From positions 1 to 53,220 of the forward strand of contig ONOQ01000008.1 of NCBI GenBank assembly GCA_900319485.1: 53,220 bases of DNA, in the 5' to 3' direction. Shown here in pieces: positions 1 through 8,064 of the stretch. Made by a program: the position numbers and the translations under genes. Origin of the DNA: an uncultured Bacteroidales bacterium (GTDB taxonomy: Bacteria; Bacteroidota; Bacteroidia; Bacteroidales; UBA932). Position 1 is the stretch's first letter; every line of letters begins with the position of its first letter. The notes below the pieces were generated by a model that was not told the DNA's origin, did no database searches, and saw only the letters and a list, made by a program, of their open reading frames with translations.

Positions 1-1143
1 AGGTACGAGGTCCTGGACGAGTGCTATATTGCGGACAATGACGTTACCAAGGCCGATGACATAAACTGGCTGGCCGTGGAGGAAGAGGCGTTCAGGCTCA
101 CCGGGAACGAGGACCTCTGGTGCCCTCCCACAAAGGCTGCCGCCGTCCCCTCCGGGCGCATCACCATTACGGATCCTGAGTTCAGCGGGGGTAAGCCCAT
201 AGGCGTTTCCGGGGTGCAGGTGGTGGCAAATATCTTCGTGAAAATAGCGACCTGCTTCACCTCCAGGGACGGCTATTACACTATGCCCAAGAGTTTCTCC
301 GGAAGGCCCCGCTACAGACTGGTCTTCAAAAACGAAAAAGGCTTCTCAATAGGTTTCAATTTCATAATTGTACCTGCCTCGGTGAGCACGTTGGGACTTG
401 GAGGTCCCGAAGGGATTGACGTGGAAGTGAACACGTCATCGGACGAAGCCCTTTTCCGCCGCTGCGCGGTTAATAACGCCGCCTTCGACTATTACTCCCG
501 CTGCACGGAGACGGACCTTGAGATAGCCCCGCCTCCCGGAGACCTCCGCATCTGGATTTTCCCCGGCCTTAGCGCATCCAGCGCCTGTATGCTGCACCAC
601 GGCGCCTTCCTTGACAACGACCTCCTCAGAAGATACCTTGGAGTATGGCTTGGGCTCATCCAGATCTTCCTTCCTGACATAACGATAGGCACTTCCGGGC
701 AGGAGAATTACAAGGCCATATTCAGCGCCACAAGCCACGAACTTGCCCATTCAAGCCACTTCGCGAAGGTTGGAACAGCGTTCTGGTCGCCCTACATCCA
801 GTACATCATCCAGTCATTCGTAACCGGCGGAGGACAGTTTTATGGAACCGGCAGCACGGAAGGCTCCGGTTACTGCGAGGTTGGCGAGATGTGGGGCTAC
901 TTTATGCAGGCGTCGCTGATGAAGGACCGCTACAAGGGGGCTATGGCCACCTATGGAGACAGTTTCTGGTTCAAGCCCGATATCCTCACCTACCTTTACG
1001 AGCGCGGGATGACAAGAGGAGAGATTTACCGTGCGCTCAACGCCAATGCCGTGGATATCGGAAGCCTGAAGGAGGAACTGATAAAGATAGCGCCGGGGCT
1101 TGAGGATGAGATTGTGGAGACATTCCAGCGCTATGGCAAGTAG
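1..1143 (+). CDS. Hypothetical protein with HELAH zinc-metallopeptidase-like motif (5' end outside window)
   Basis: The frame is open from the first base, so the N-terminus lies upstream of the window; a methionine at base 76 is internal. I do not recognise the family. An early segment (about codons 50-120) looks like a carboxypeptidase-regulatory-type beta-sandwich. The second half contains HELAH at codons 246-250 counted from base 1, an HExxH zinc-binding motif, and a later GEMWG segment (near base 885) whose Glu could be a third ligand. This suggests a gluzincin-like peptidase, or a structural relative, exposed outside the cytoplasm. It overlaps the start of the following Mfa2/FimB-like gene by 11 bases, so the two are probably translated together. 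Whether it is an active peptidase is inference. Confidence 0.6.
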   Translation, partial: RYEVLDECYIADNDVTKADDINWLAVEEEAFRLTGNEDLWCPPTKAAAVPSGRITITDPEFSGGKPIGVSGVQVVANIFVKIATCFTSRDGYYTMPKSFSGRPRYRLVFKNEKGFSIGFNFIIVPASVSTLGLGGPEGIDVEVNTSSDEALFRRCAVNNAAFDYYSRCTETDLEIAPPPGDLRIWIFPGLSASSACMLHHGAFLDNDLLRRYLGVWLGLIQIFLPDITIGTSGQENYKAIFSATSHELAHSSHFAKVGTAFWSPYIQYIIQSFVTGGGQFYGTGSTEGSGYCEVGEMWGYFMQASLMKDRYKGAMATYGDSFWFKPDILTYLYERGMTRGEIYRALNANAVDIGSLKEELIKIAPGLEDEIVETFQRYGK

Positions 1144-1873
1144 AAGGGCGATTCCGGCGCTTCTTGTCTCTTTCCTGGTTACATCCTGCGCCGCCGTGAA
1201 AGAAGACCGCCGGAACTGTCCCTGTGAACTTGCCCTCCATTTATCCGGCCCGGGGCCTATCGAATACCGCGTGGAGAGTGTGGAAGGAGGCGTTTTGCAC
1301 GTGGGTTCAGCCCAAGGCGACACCGTCATCTACCGCGATGTCCCCAGGTCCCGGGTAAGGATAATGGCCGTTTCGGGAGCGCCGCTTGGGGATGGTGTGC
1401 ATATCCCATACGGCTCCGAGAGCCCGCCCCTGTACCTTTATCACGGGGTTATATCGGCCCAAAGCGAAGCCCTGAAGGTGAACGCCACCCTCCATAAGAA
1501 TTTCTGCCGGTTGACCCTTGTCCTCGACGGCCCGCCCGGAGACGGAGAGCCCATTGGAATATCAGTGAGGGGCGCCGTGGAAGGAATAAGCCTGGACGGG
1601 AGGCCTGCACCGGGTGATTTCAGATGCAGGGCGGTTTCCGGAGTATGCTCTCTTCCAAGGCAGGCTCCAAGTGACCGCCTCCTTCTTGACATAGTGATGG
1701 AAGACCGGGTGGTGAGAACCTTCGCCCTTGGCACCTACATCCGCGAGGCCGGCTATGACTGGACGGATACCGACCTTGAGGACATTACCATCCACATCTG
1801 CCTTTCCGTGACGCACATCCGCTTCCGGATTGGAGACTGGTCAATGGAGCAGTGCATCAGTGTTGAAATTTAG
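1133..1873 (+). CDS. Mfa2/FimB-type fimbrial anchor lipoprotein
   Basis: The start at 1133 is chosen because it directly precedes a lipoprotein signal (hydrophobic stretch ending VTSC, lipid Cys19); an upstream ATG at 1100 would add a charged leader. Just after the Cys come a KEDRR segment and a CPC motif, the hallmark N-terminus of the Mfa2/FimB family of Bacteroidales minor fimbriae. The C-terminus ends in a IGDW segment, also typical of these two-domain transthyretin-like proteins. At 246 aa it is slightly short for the family (about 280-320). Known members anchor and limit the length of type V fimbriae at the outer membrane. No major fimbrillin is visible in the window; it may lie upstream. 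It overlaps the HELAH-motif gene by 11 bases. Confidence 0.72.
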   Translation: MASRRAIPALLVSFLVTSCAAVKEDRRNCPCELALHLSGPGPIEYRVESVEGGVLHVGSAQGDTVIYRDVPRSRVRIMAVSGAPLGDGVHIPYGSESPPLYLYHGVISAQSEALKVNATLHKNFCRLTLVLDGPPGDGEPIGISVRGAVEGISLDGRPAPGDFRCRAVSGVCSLPRQAPSDRLLLDIVMEDRVVRTFALGTYIREAGYDWTDTDLEDITIHICLSVTHIRFRIGDWSMEQCISVEI

Positions 1874-1883
1874 AATGTAAATG

Positions 1884-1914
1884 TTTGGAGTTCCAAAAAT
1901 TCTTCCTATCTTTG
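1884..1914 (+). promoter_or_regulatory. Bacteroidota sigma-ABfr-type promoter for tRNA-Leu
   Basis: TTTG at 1884-1887, a 19-base spacer, then TATCTTTG at 1907-1914 matches the -33/-7 consensus (TTTG, TAnnTTTG). Transcription would start near 1921, about 13 bases before the mature tRNA. The -33 box sits in a small palindrome (TTTGGA-GT-TCCAAA, 1884-1897). Confidence 0.8.
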
Positions 1915-1933
1915 CAGTCCCGAAAAACAGAAC

Positions 1934-2009
1934 GCGCGGATGGCGGAATTGGTAGACGCGCTACTCTCAGGAGGTAGAGGACGTGTCAGTTCGACTCTGA
2001 TTTCGCGCA
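1934..2009 (+). tRNA. tRNA-Leu (anticodon CAG), short variable region
   Basis: A cloverleaf folds by hand. The acceptor stem is 1934-1940 with 2002-2008 (one G-U pair), with A2009 as discriminator; CCA is not encoded. The D arm contains GGTAGAC as in leucine tRNAs. The anticodon stem is 1961-1965 with 1973-1977 and the loop 1966-1972, giving CAG at 1968-1970. The T arm is 1985-2001 with a TTCGACT loop. The variable region is only 7 bases (1978-1984), whereas leucine tRNAs are normally class II with a long variable arm. A good promoter and terminator flank it, which argues that it is expressed. Confidence 0.88.
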
Positions 2010-2012
2010 CAG

Positions 2013-2040
2013 AAAAGGTGACCGTAAGGCCACCTTTTTT
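2013..2040 (+). terminator. Intrinsic terminator, probably bidirectional
   Basis: AAAAGGTG (2013-2020) pairs with CACCTTTT (2031-2038), with an inner CC/GG pair around GTAA, followed by a T run. It ends the tRNA transcript. Read on the other strand it lies just after the GH97 stop and also ends in a T run. Confidence 0.8.
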
Positions 2041-2043
2041 GCT

Positions 2044-4002
2044 TTATTTCCCCGCCTCAAGCACCCAGCCGCCGCCGGGGGCAAGGTGGATGGTGATGTG
2101 CTGCGGCACGGAAACCTCCTTGCGGGTGAAGTCACGGCCGGCGCGGTGGGCGTTGGCGCCATCGGCAAAAATGACCGCACTGCCCTCACCTATGAAAGAA
2201 AGGTCCAGGGTGAGGTTCCTCTCCTTAAGGCCGTTGAGCGCTCCCACATACCATCTGGAGCCCTTCCGGCGGGCCATCACCACGTACTCCCCTATCTTGC
2301 CGTCAAGGCAGACGGTTTCATCCCATACCGTGGGAATGCCCGCGATGAAATCCGTGCATTCCGGTTCACGGAGATAATTGCTGGGGGAATCGCAGAGCAT
2401 AGTGAGAGGGGCGTCAAAGATCACATACTCTGCAAGTTGGTGGCAGCGCGTACCCTGTGACACAGGCTCCGAGTTCACGGGCCGATAATTCCCGAGGGAG
2501 GCATTCCTCATAGCGCCCTGGGTGTAGTCTGCGGGCCCCGCAACAAGGCGAACGAACGGAATTGTAACGTCATACGTGACTTGGTCCACCTCCGGGGCGG
2601 CCCATTTCATATTCTCAAGGCCGTAGACGCCCTCATAGTTCACAATGTTGGGATAGGTGCGGTTAAGGCCGGTGGGCTTGTAGGCTCCGTGAAGATCCAC
2701 GGTCATACCATACTTTGCGGCAGTTGCGGCGGCACGCTCATAGAAGCGCACAATATCTTGGTCGTCGCGGTCCATAAAGTCTATCTTCCAGCCCTTTATG
2801 CCCATCTTGGAGTAGTGGGCGCAAACGCCGTCCATATCCTTGTCAAAGGCCCTGTAACCTGCCCAGAGGATAAGGTCTACGCCCTTTGAACGGGCATAAC
2901 TGGCCAGCATTTCCACGTCAATCTCCGGAACCACCTGCATAAGGTCTGCCTTGCCGCTGACGGCCCAGCCTTCGTCAAGAATCACGTACTCAATACCCTT
3001 TGAAGATGCAAAGTCTATATAGTACTTATATGTTTCATTATTGATACCTGTTACAAAATCAACACCGTAAAGGTTCCAGTCGTTCCACCAGTCCCAGGCA
3101 ACTTTTCCGGGCTTCACCCAGCTCCAGTCCACGGGTTCTGCGGGCTTTGCAAGGCGGTATACAATATCTGTCTGGGCAAGTTCCTTATCCTCTGAAGCCA
3201 CAATCACAACCCTCCAGGGAAGGGTGGAAGTTTCACGGGCAATGTAAGGTTCCCGGGCCGTCACTATGCTCTGGAGCATATTGTGACCGCCCGCAACTTC
3301 CTCCTTGGGAACCGGAGCGAACACGCCGCGGAGCGTAGAGGATGCATCTGAATTGTAAAGGTACATTCCGGGGTAATTGCGGAGATCGGCCTCAGTAATA
3401 CAAAGCTTGACGCCGGAAGCGGCAACGGTAATGGGAAGGAACGCAAGCCTTGCTGGATCCCATCCGCTCACGGGAGAAACAGTGTACTGGGACTCGAAGG
3501 AAGACATAAACTGGCTTTCCAGAGTCTCCAGGTGCTGACTCACGTACGGGATATACGCATTCCAGTCCCTTGCAAAGGAGAATGAGGCCGATTCACTCTT
3601 TACCGTAACGGCCTTTTCCGGGACAAAGCGGTATGCAAAGGCGTCGTTATACAGGCGGAACACCACGCTGAAGCCCTTTGAGGGAAGGATTACCTCATTG
3701 TAGCGGTCCTCAACCTTGGAACGCTTGAAAAGGATAGCATCTATCTCCGCAGAGACGCTGCGCTTTTTGGCCGTGCGGAAACGGGTTCCTGCGCCCCAGA
3801 CGGTGCCGTCCTGAAGCGTGATGCCAATCTCTGACGGCTGGATAAGTATTTCCCCGTCACGCTGAAGGGACCAGGTGAGCCGGGCCCCGGACTCAATTGT
3901 TGCGGTTAGACGGCCATCGGGGGAAGTGAAAGTAACGGGCTTGGCACCTGCTGCGGAAAGCACAGAGGCAAAAGCCAGGACAATGCAAAGAAAGTGTTTC
4001 AT
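2044..4002 (-). CDS. GH97 glycoside hydrolase (alpha-galactosidase/alpha-glucosidase family)
   Basis: A secreted exo-acting glycosidase expected in the periplasm. I start at 4002 because MKHFLC opens a clean signal peptide; an ATG at 4020 overlaps the upstream stop (ATGA) and is an alternative. The 652 aa match the usual GH97 length. The N-terminal beta-sandwich is followed by a barrel with WKIDFMDRDD, in which Asp408 stands where retaining GH97 enzymes such as BT1871 carry their nucleophile Asp. Glu457 in NYEG is a plausible acid/base. Inverting SusB-type members use glutamates instead, so I infer a retaining, perhaps alpha-galactosidase, activity. It is the second gene of a minus-strand pair, 14 bases after the upstream stop. 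Confidence 0.85.
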   Translation of the reverse strand: MKHFLCIVLAFASVLSAAGAKPVTFTSPDGRLTATIESGARLTWSLQRDGEILIQPSEIGITLQDGTVWGAGTRFRTAKKRSVSAEIDAILFKRSKVEDRYNEVILPSKGFSVVFRLYNDAFAYRFVPEKAVTVKSESASFSFARDWNAYIPYVSQHLETLESQFMSSFESQYTVSPVSGWDPARLAFLPITVAASGVKLCITEADLRNYPGMYLYNSDASSTLRGVFAPVPKEEVAGGHNMLQSIVTAREPYIARETSTLPWRVVIVASEDKELAQTDIVYRLAKPAEPVDWSWVKPGKVAWDWWNDWNLYGVDFVTGINNETYKYYIDFASSKGIEYVILDEGWAVSGKADLMQVVPEIDVEMLASYARSKGVDLILWAGYRAFDKDMDGVCAHYSKMGIKGWKIDFMDRDDQDIVRFYERAAATAAKYGMTVDLHGAYKPTGLNRTYPNIVNYEGVYGLENMKWAAPEVDQVTYDVTIPFVRLVAGPADYTQGAMRNASLGNYRPVNSEPVSQGTRCHQLAEYVIFDAPLTMLCDSPSNYLREPECTDFIAGIPTVWDETVCLDGKIGEYVVMARRKGSRWYVGALNGLKERNLTLDLSFIGEGSAVIFADGANAHRAGRDFTRKEVSVPQHITIHLAPGGGWVLEAGK

Positions 4003-4016
4003 TTGGTATAGTGTTA

Positions 4017-5591
4017 TCATTTGTTCTTTGAAGAGAGGATCCCGTCCAGCCTCAGGAGTTGCGACACATCCCACCATATGCTGTTGAGCCAGAAATCTTC
4101 AGAATTAGGCCCCTCCTCACCAAAATCTATCATAAGGGTAAGGATACGGCCTGAGGGCTCCTGGAAGCGTGTTAGGGAGCCAAGGAGGGCCTTTGCCTTT
4201 TCAAGGGCAAGCCTGTCCCCGTTATATTCATAGAGGGCAAGATAGCCGTCGCATACATCGGCAATGGAAGAGTCTACCGGGACGTCATAGAAGTACTGCT
4301 CACAGGCGTAAGGTGGGAAGGCGTTCACCCCCTCAAACTTATCCCAGTGCACAAACTGATCTTCGCTGAGACGGATAAGGTCATACGCATTCTTCACATC
4401 CTCCTCCGTGGGAGAAGGATTTGTAAGGAGGTATGATGCATACGGGGAAGCCGTGAAATTGGTGAGGTTTGAATAGGACTGGAAGTCGTCCCACATAGAG
4501 TCCTCAAACATACCGGAAAGGTCAAAGCGCGGCAGCGCCACGGTATTGATATAGGCCTCTGCCTTACTCCTCACGCCGGCATAATCCATAATGCCGTACT
4601 GAGTCTCCAGCCGCCTCAGGTACTTGAGAACGTGGGCCGGCCACAGCCTGAAATGACTGAGAGACTCCCCTGTTTCAAGGTTAACCCTTATGGGCCAGGA
4701 GCCGTCAGGGAACTGCAGGCGGGAATAAGTACGTGCAACGGAAAGAGACCTTTCCAGCCATACTGAATCTCCGGTTGCGTCATAAAGGTCAAGGAAGGCC
4801 TCTCCCGCCACGGACGCTTCCAGGACCATCATCTTGGAAGCGTTGTTCTTTGTGACTCTGTAAACATATGTGGAAGTATCGGCCGGAGACATCCCGTAAG
4901 TGGGCGGCCAGCCTTCAAGCGGAGTCCCTTCCGGCTGAGAAAGGCTCACCATATATTCCGCTGCGCCAAGGGCGGCCGAAAGAGCCTCTTCCCTTAATTC
5001 AGGGAATTCCCTTGCCACCAGGCATTCCACGCGCACGGTTGCCCCAACAATCTTACACACATACGCGTTCATCACATAAGACAAATCCGGGGTGCTGCTA
5101 TGCTGCCAGTGCCTTGTGGAAGGCATGTTGTGGACATAGAGGATGGCATCCAGCGCCGTTTGCCTGTAACTCTTTGCCGGAGCGGGGCCGCCTGCCTTAA
5201 AGGGAAAATCGCGGATGAATTCACGCCTCCCGGAAAGGCCGATACTGTCCCCCGCCGAATCCAGCGCCACTACGTCAAGGACGCACTCTCCGGGAGGGAT
5301 CAACGCCCAGACGGGGCCGAGGTCCTCCGTTGGGACACCGGCCAGGAAAGAAGCCTTTTCCACGCCCTTCTGACGCACCAGGTACTTATATTTCACTGCA
5401 CCCTCAACGGCAGGAAAGCCGAAGGCCGGCGCAAAGGTGAACTTCTTTGCAAACACGTTCCAGTAGGGTTCTCCCTTACGGATAGGGTGATTATACTCCT
5501 CCTGCGCCCTTTTATCAAGGGCAGCATCAGGGGAACAGGCCCCGGCAAAAGCCGCAGCCAGGATAAGAAGCGCTATACTCAGTTTTTTCAT
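4017..5591 (-). CDS. Lipoprotein with predicted alpha/alpha-barrel, unassigned carbohydrate-active enzyme
   Basis: The start at 5591 gives a lipoprotein signal ending AGAC (lipid Cys19). Residues about 30-140 look like a beta-sandwich. The remainder (about 150-525) is helix-rich with repeated aromatic and acidic segments (WQHSS, GWPPTYG, FPDGSWP, MWDDF), as in six-hairpin (alpha/alpha)6 glycosidases, lyases and epimerases. I cannot place it in a numbered family. It is the first gene of a two-gene operon with GH97 and is divergent from GH31. Enzymatic function is inferred from fold impression and context only. Confidence 0.6.
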   Translation of the reverse strand: MKKLSIALLILAAAFAGACSPDAALDKRAQEEYNHPIRKGEPYWNVFAKKFTFAPAFGFPAVEGAVKYKYLVRQKGVEKASFLAGVPTEDLGPVWALIPPGECVLDVVALDSAGDSIGLSGRREFIRDFPFKAGGPAPAKSYRQTALDAILYVHNMPSTRHWQHSSTPDLSYVMNAYVCKIVGATVRVECLVAREFPELREEALSAALGAAEYMVSLSQPEGTPLEGWPPTYGMSPADTSTYVYRVTKNNASKMMVLEASVAGEAFLDLYDATGDSVWLERSLSVARTYSRLQFPDGSWPIRVNLETGESLSHFRLWPAHVLKYLRRLETQYGIMDYAGVRSKAEAYINTVALPRFDLSGMFEDSMWDDFQSYSNLTNFTASPYASYLLTNPSPTEEDVKNAYDLIRLSEDQFVHWDKFEGVNAFPPYACEQYFYDVPVDSSIADVCDGYLALYEYNGDRLALEKAKALLGSLTRFQEPSGRILTLMIDFGEEGPNSEDFWLNSIWWDVSQLLRLDGILSSKNK

Positions 5592-5597
5592 AGTTTG

Positions 5598-5605
5598 TAA
5601 ATTTA
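5598..5605 (-). promoter_or_regulatory. Possible -7 element for the alpha/alpha-barrel lipoprotein/GH97 operon
   Basis: On the minus strand TAAATTTA departs from TAnnTTTG at one base, and a TTG lies about 20 bases upstream. It sits very close to the 5591 start codon, so the leader would be nearly absent. Weak. Confidence 0.3.
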
Positions 5606-5641
5606 GCAATAATGCCGATAATTCGCAAGTTGCACACCGGA

Positions 5642-5671
5642 TTGAAAACCAAGATATTTTAAGTATATTTG
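5642..5671 (+). promoter_or_regulatory. Promoter for the GH31-GH127 operon
   Basis: TTG at 5642-5644, a 19-base spacer and TATATTTG at 5664-5671 fit the Bacteroidota consensus. The GH31 start codon follows 23 bases later, giving a short leader. Confidence 0.65.
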
Positions 5672-5694
5672 TATACCACATTCAATGACAACCA

Positions 5695-8061
5695 ATGAAA
5701 AGACTACTGGCCCTCACCCTCTTTCTTGCCGCAGCGCTGCCGGCATTTTCCCAGAACAATCCAAAGGCCGCCACGGAGGCCGTGGTAAAGTATGACAATG
5801 CCCGTTTCACCGTGCTCACGGACCACCTCATCCGTATGGAATGGTCCGGGGACGGCGTCTTTGAAGACAGGGCAACACTTGCCATAGTGAACCGTAACCT
5901 GCCCGTGCCCCCTTTCACCTCAACCCTCAAAAACGGCGTCCTTACCATAAAGACAAAGGGCCTTACCCTTACATACAAAGGCGGCCGTTTCAGTGAAGAC
6001 AACCTCAAGGTGGTTTTCGGAAAATGCAGTTGGGCTCCCGGGATGGAGCCAAAAGGCAACCTTAAAGGTACCACACGCACCCTTGACGGCTGCCTGGGCT
6101 TTGAACAGCCCTCGTTTGGCGTAAAGGAACTTGAAGACGGCATCCTCTCAAGGGACGGCTGGGCCATTGTTGACGAGTCTTCCCGCCATCTGTTCGTACC
6201 CACGGATTCCCACTGGGAGAACTGGGTGGCGGAGCGCCCTGAAGGAGACCGCCTGGACTGGTACCTTTTTGCCTATGGCCACAACTACACTCAGGCTCTC
6301 TCAGATTTCACAAAGGTTGCCGGCAAGATTCCCCTTCCTCCAAAATACACCCTTGGCTACTGGTGGAGCCGCTACTGGGCCTTCACGGACCAGGAAATCC
6401 TGGACCTTGGGCGTGAAATGCGTGAGAGGGATATCCCCATGGACGTTATGATAGTGGATATGGACTGGCACTATACGTACCACCAGATGGAGCGCCGCCT
6501 GGGCCCGGACGCCTTCGGGGAGCCCCGCGGCTGGACAGGATACAGTTGGAACAGGGAACTTTTCCCGGATCCGGAAGGCTTCCTTGCAGAACTTCACTCA
6601 ATGGGTTACAAGACCGCCCTCAACCTTCATCCCGCTTCCGGCATAAGGGAGTACGAGGACTGCTATGACGCCTTTGTGAAGGACTATCTTTCCCGCACGG
6701 AGGACTACGACGGCCCCAGGGATTACATCTACGGCAAGGAGCCTTACCACTATGCGGGCGTATCCAAGCCCGCCGGCCGGGAAGGCTACAGCGCCAGCGT
6801 CCCCTACAGGATGGACCAGGAGGCCTGGGCCGATTCCTACTTTGGCACGGTAATCCGCCCTCTGGAGCATCAGGGCGTGGATTTCTGGTGGCTTGACTGG
6901 CAGCAGTGGAGGGAATCCCGCTATGTGAAGGGCCTGAGCAACACATTCTGGATCAACTACGCATTCTTCACGGACAAGGCTCAAAACTCTAAAGAGCGTC
7001 CATTCATCTACCACCGCTGGGGCGGTCTCGGAAGCCACCGCTATCAACTTGGCTTCTCCGGAGACACCCACGACGAATGGAGCGTCCTTGAGTATCTTCC
7101 CTATTTCACCGCAACCGCGTCAAACGTCGGCTACGGATACTGGGGCCACGACATAGGAGGCCATATGCAGAAAAGAGACCATCAGCGCCTCACGGACCCC
7201 GAGATGTATACCCGCTGGCTCCAGTTCGGCGTATTCACCCCCATCTTCAAGACCCACTCCACCCAGAGCGCAAACCTTGAAAGGAAAATCTGGGCCTACC
7301 CCGGCCACTTTGAGTATATGCTGGAGGCCATCCGCCTTCGCTACACCCTGAGCCCGTACATATATACTTTCGCGCGCGAGGCCTATGACACGGGAGTCAG
7401 CATCTGCCGCCCGCTCTACTACGCATATCCTGAGGCCGATGAAGCCTATTCCTTCAATCAGGAATACCTCTTCGGGGACAGGATCCTTGCAACGGCAATA
7501 TGCGAGCCCGCGGGAGCAGACGGGAAATCGGCCCGGAAAGTATGGTTCCCCAAAGGCGCCGACTGGTACGATATGGCCCTTCACACCGTCCACAAAGGAG
7601 GCAGCGTAAAGACTCTCCGCTATTCCATAGATGAGAACCCCTGGTATGTGAAGGCCGGAAGCATCATCCCCCTTGCTTCCACTCAGATAAAGTCTCTGCA
7701 GGAGGCATCAAACGTCCTTGGAATCCTCATTGTTCCCGGAAACGGGCAGTCCGCCTTCACCCTCTATGAGGATGACGGTATTTCCAGGGACTATGACAGC
7801 GCCTGCGCCCGCACTCTCATCTCAAAATCCGGGAGCGGGTCCAAAATCAAGGTCACCATCGGCCCCAGGGATGGCTCCTATGAAGGAATGCCGGAAAACC
7901 GTGAGATCTACCTTACCCTTGAAGGCGTTTCAAAACTCCCCAAATCCGTAAAATGTAACGGCGAAAGCGCTGGAGAGTGCAGTTTGGAAGGCTCCCGCCT
8001 TGTCATTACCCTTCCCGCCGTTTCTGCATCGGCTCAGACAACAGTTGAAGTATCGCTATAG
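5695..8061 (+). CDS. GH31 family glycoside hydrolase
   Basis: Retaining exo-alpha-glycosidase family (alpha-glucosidase, alpha-xylosidase, alpha-galactosidase and others), predicted periplasmic from a cleavable signal peptide (about residues 1-19, ending AFSQ). Order: an N-terminal mutarotase-like beta-sandwich (about 25-200), a TIM barrel (about 220-590) and C-terminal beta domains to 788 aa. Asp401 in FWWLDW is the expected nucleophile and Asp457 in FSGDTH the expected acid/base. YGYWGHDIGGH is another GH31 signature. Substrate cannot be read from sequence. It is the first gene of an operon with GH127-like, with 3 bases between them. Confidence 0.9.
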   Translation: MKRLLALTLFLAAALPAFSQNNPKAATEAVVKYDNARFTVLTDHLIRMEWSGDGVFEDRATLAIVNRNLPVPPFTSTLKNGVLTIKTKGLTLTYKGGRFSEDNLKVVFGKCSWAPGMEPKGNLKGTTRTLDGCLGFEQPSFGVKELEDGILSRDGWAIVDESSRHLFVPTDSHWENWVAERPEGDRLDWYLFAYGHNYTQALSDFTKVAGKIPLPPKYTLGYWWSRYWAFTDQEILDLGREMRERDIPMDVMIVDMDWHYTYHQMERRLGPDAFGEPRGWTGYSWNRELFPDPEGFLAELHSMGYKTALNLHPASGIREYEDCYDAFVKDYLSRTEDYDGPRDYIYGKEPYHYAGVSKPAGREGYSASVPYRMDQEAWADSYFGTVIRPLEHQGVDFWWLDWQQWRESRYVKGLSNTFWINYAFFTDKAQNSKERPFIYHRWGGLGSHRYQLGFSGDTHDEWSVLEYLPYFTATASNVGYGYWGHDIGGHMQKRDHQRLTDPEMYTRWLQFGVFTPIFKTHSTQSANLERKIWAYPGHFEYMLEAIRLRYTLSPYIYTFAREAYDTGVSICRPLYYAYPEADEAYSFNQEYLFGDRILATAICEPAGADGKSARKVWFPKGADWYDMALHTVHKGGSVKTLRYSIDENPWYVKAGSIIPLASTQIKSLQEASNVLGILIVPGNGQSAFTLYEDDGISRDYDSACARTLISKSGSGSKIKVTIGPRDGSYEGMPENREIYLTLEGVSKLPKSVKCNGESAGECSLEGSRLVITLPAVSASAQTTVEVSL

Positions 8062-8064
8062 ACT

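Noticed and set aside
4003-4020. GH97 starting at ATG 4020
   Set aside because: It overlaps the upstream stop and is possible, but adds six residues before an otherwise perfect signal peptide; kept only as an alternative.
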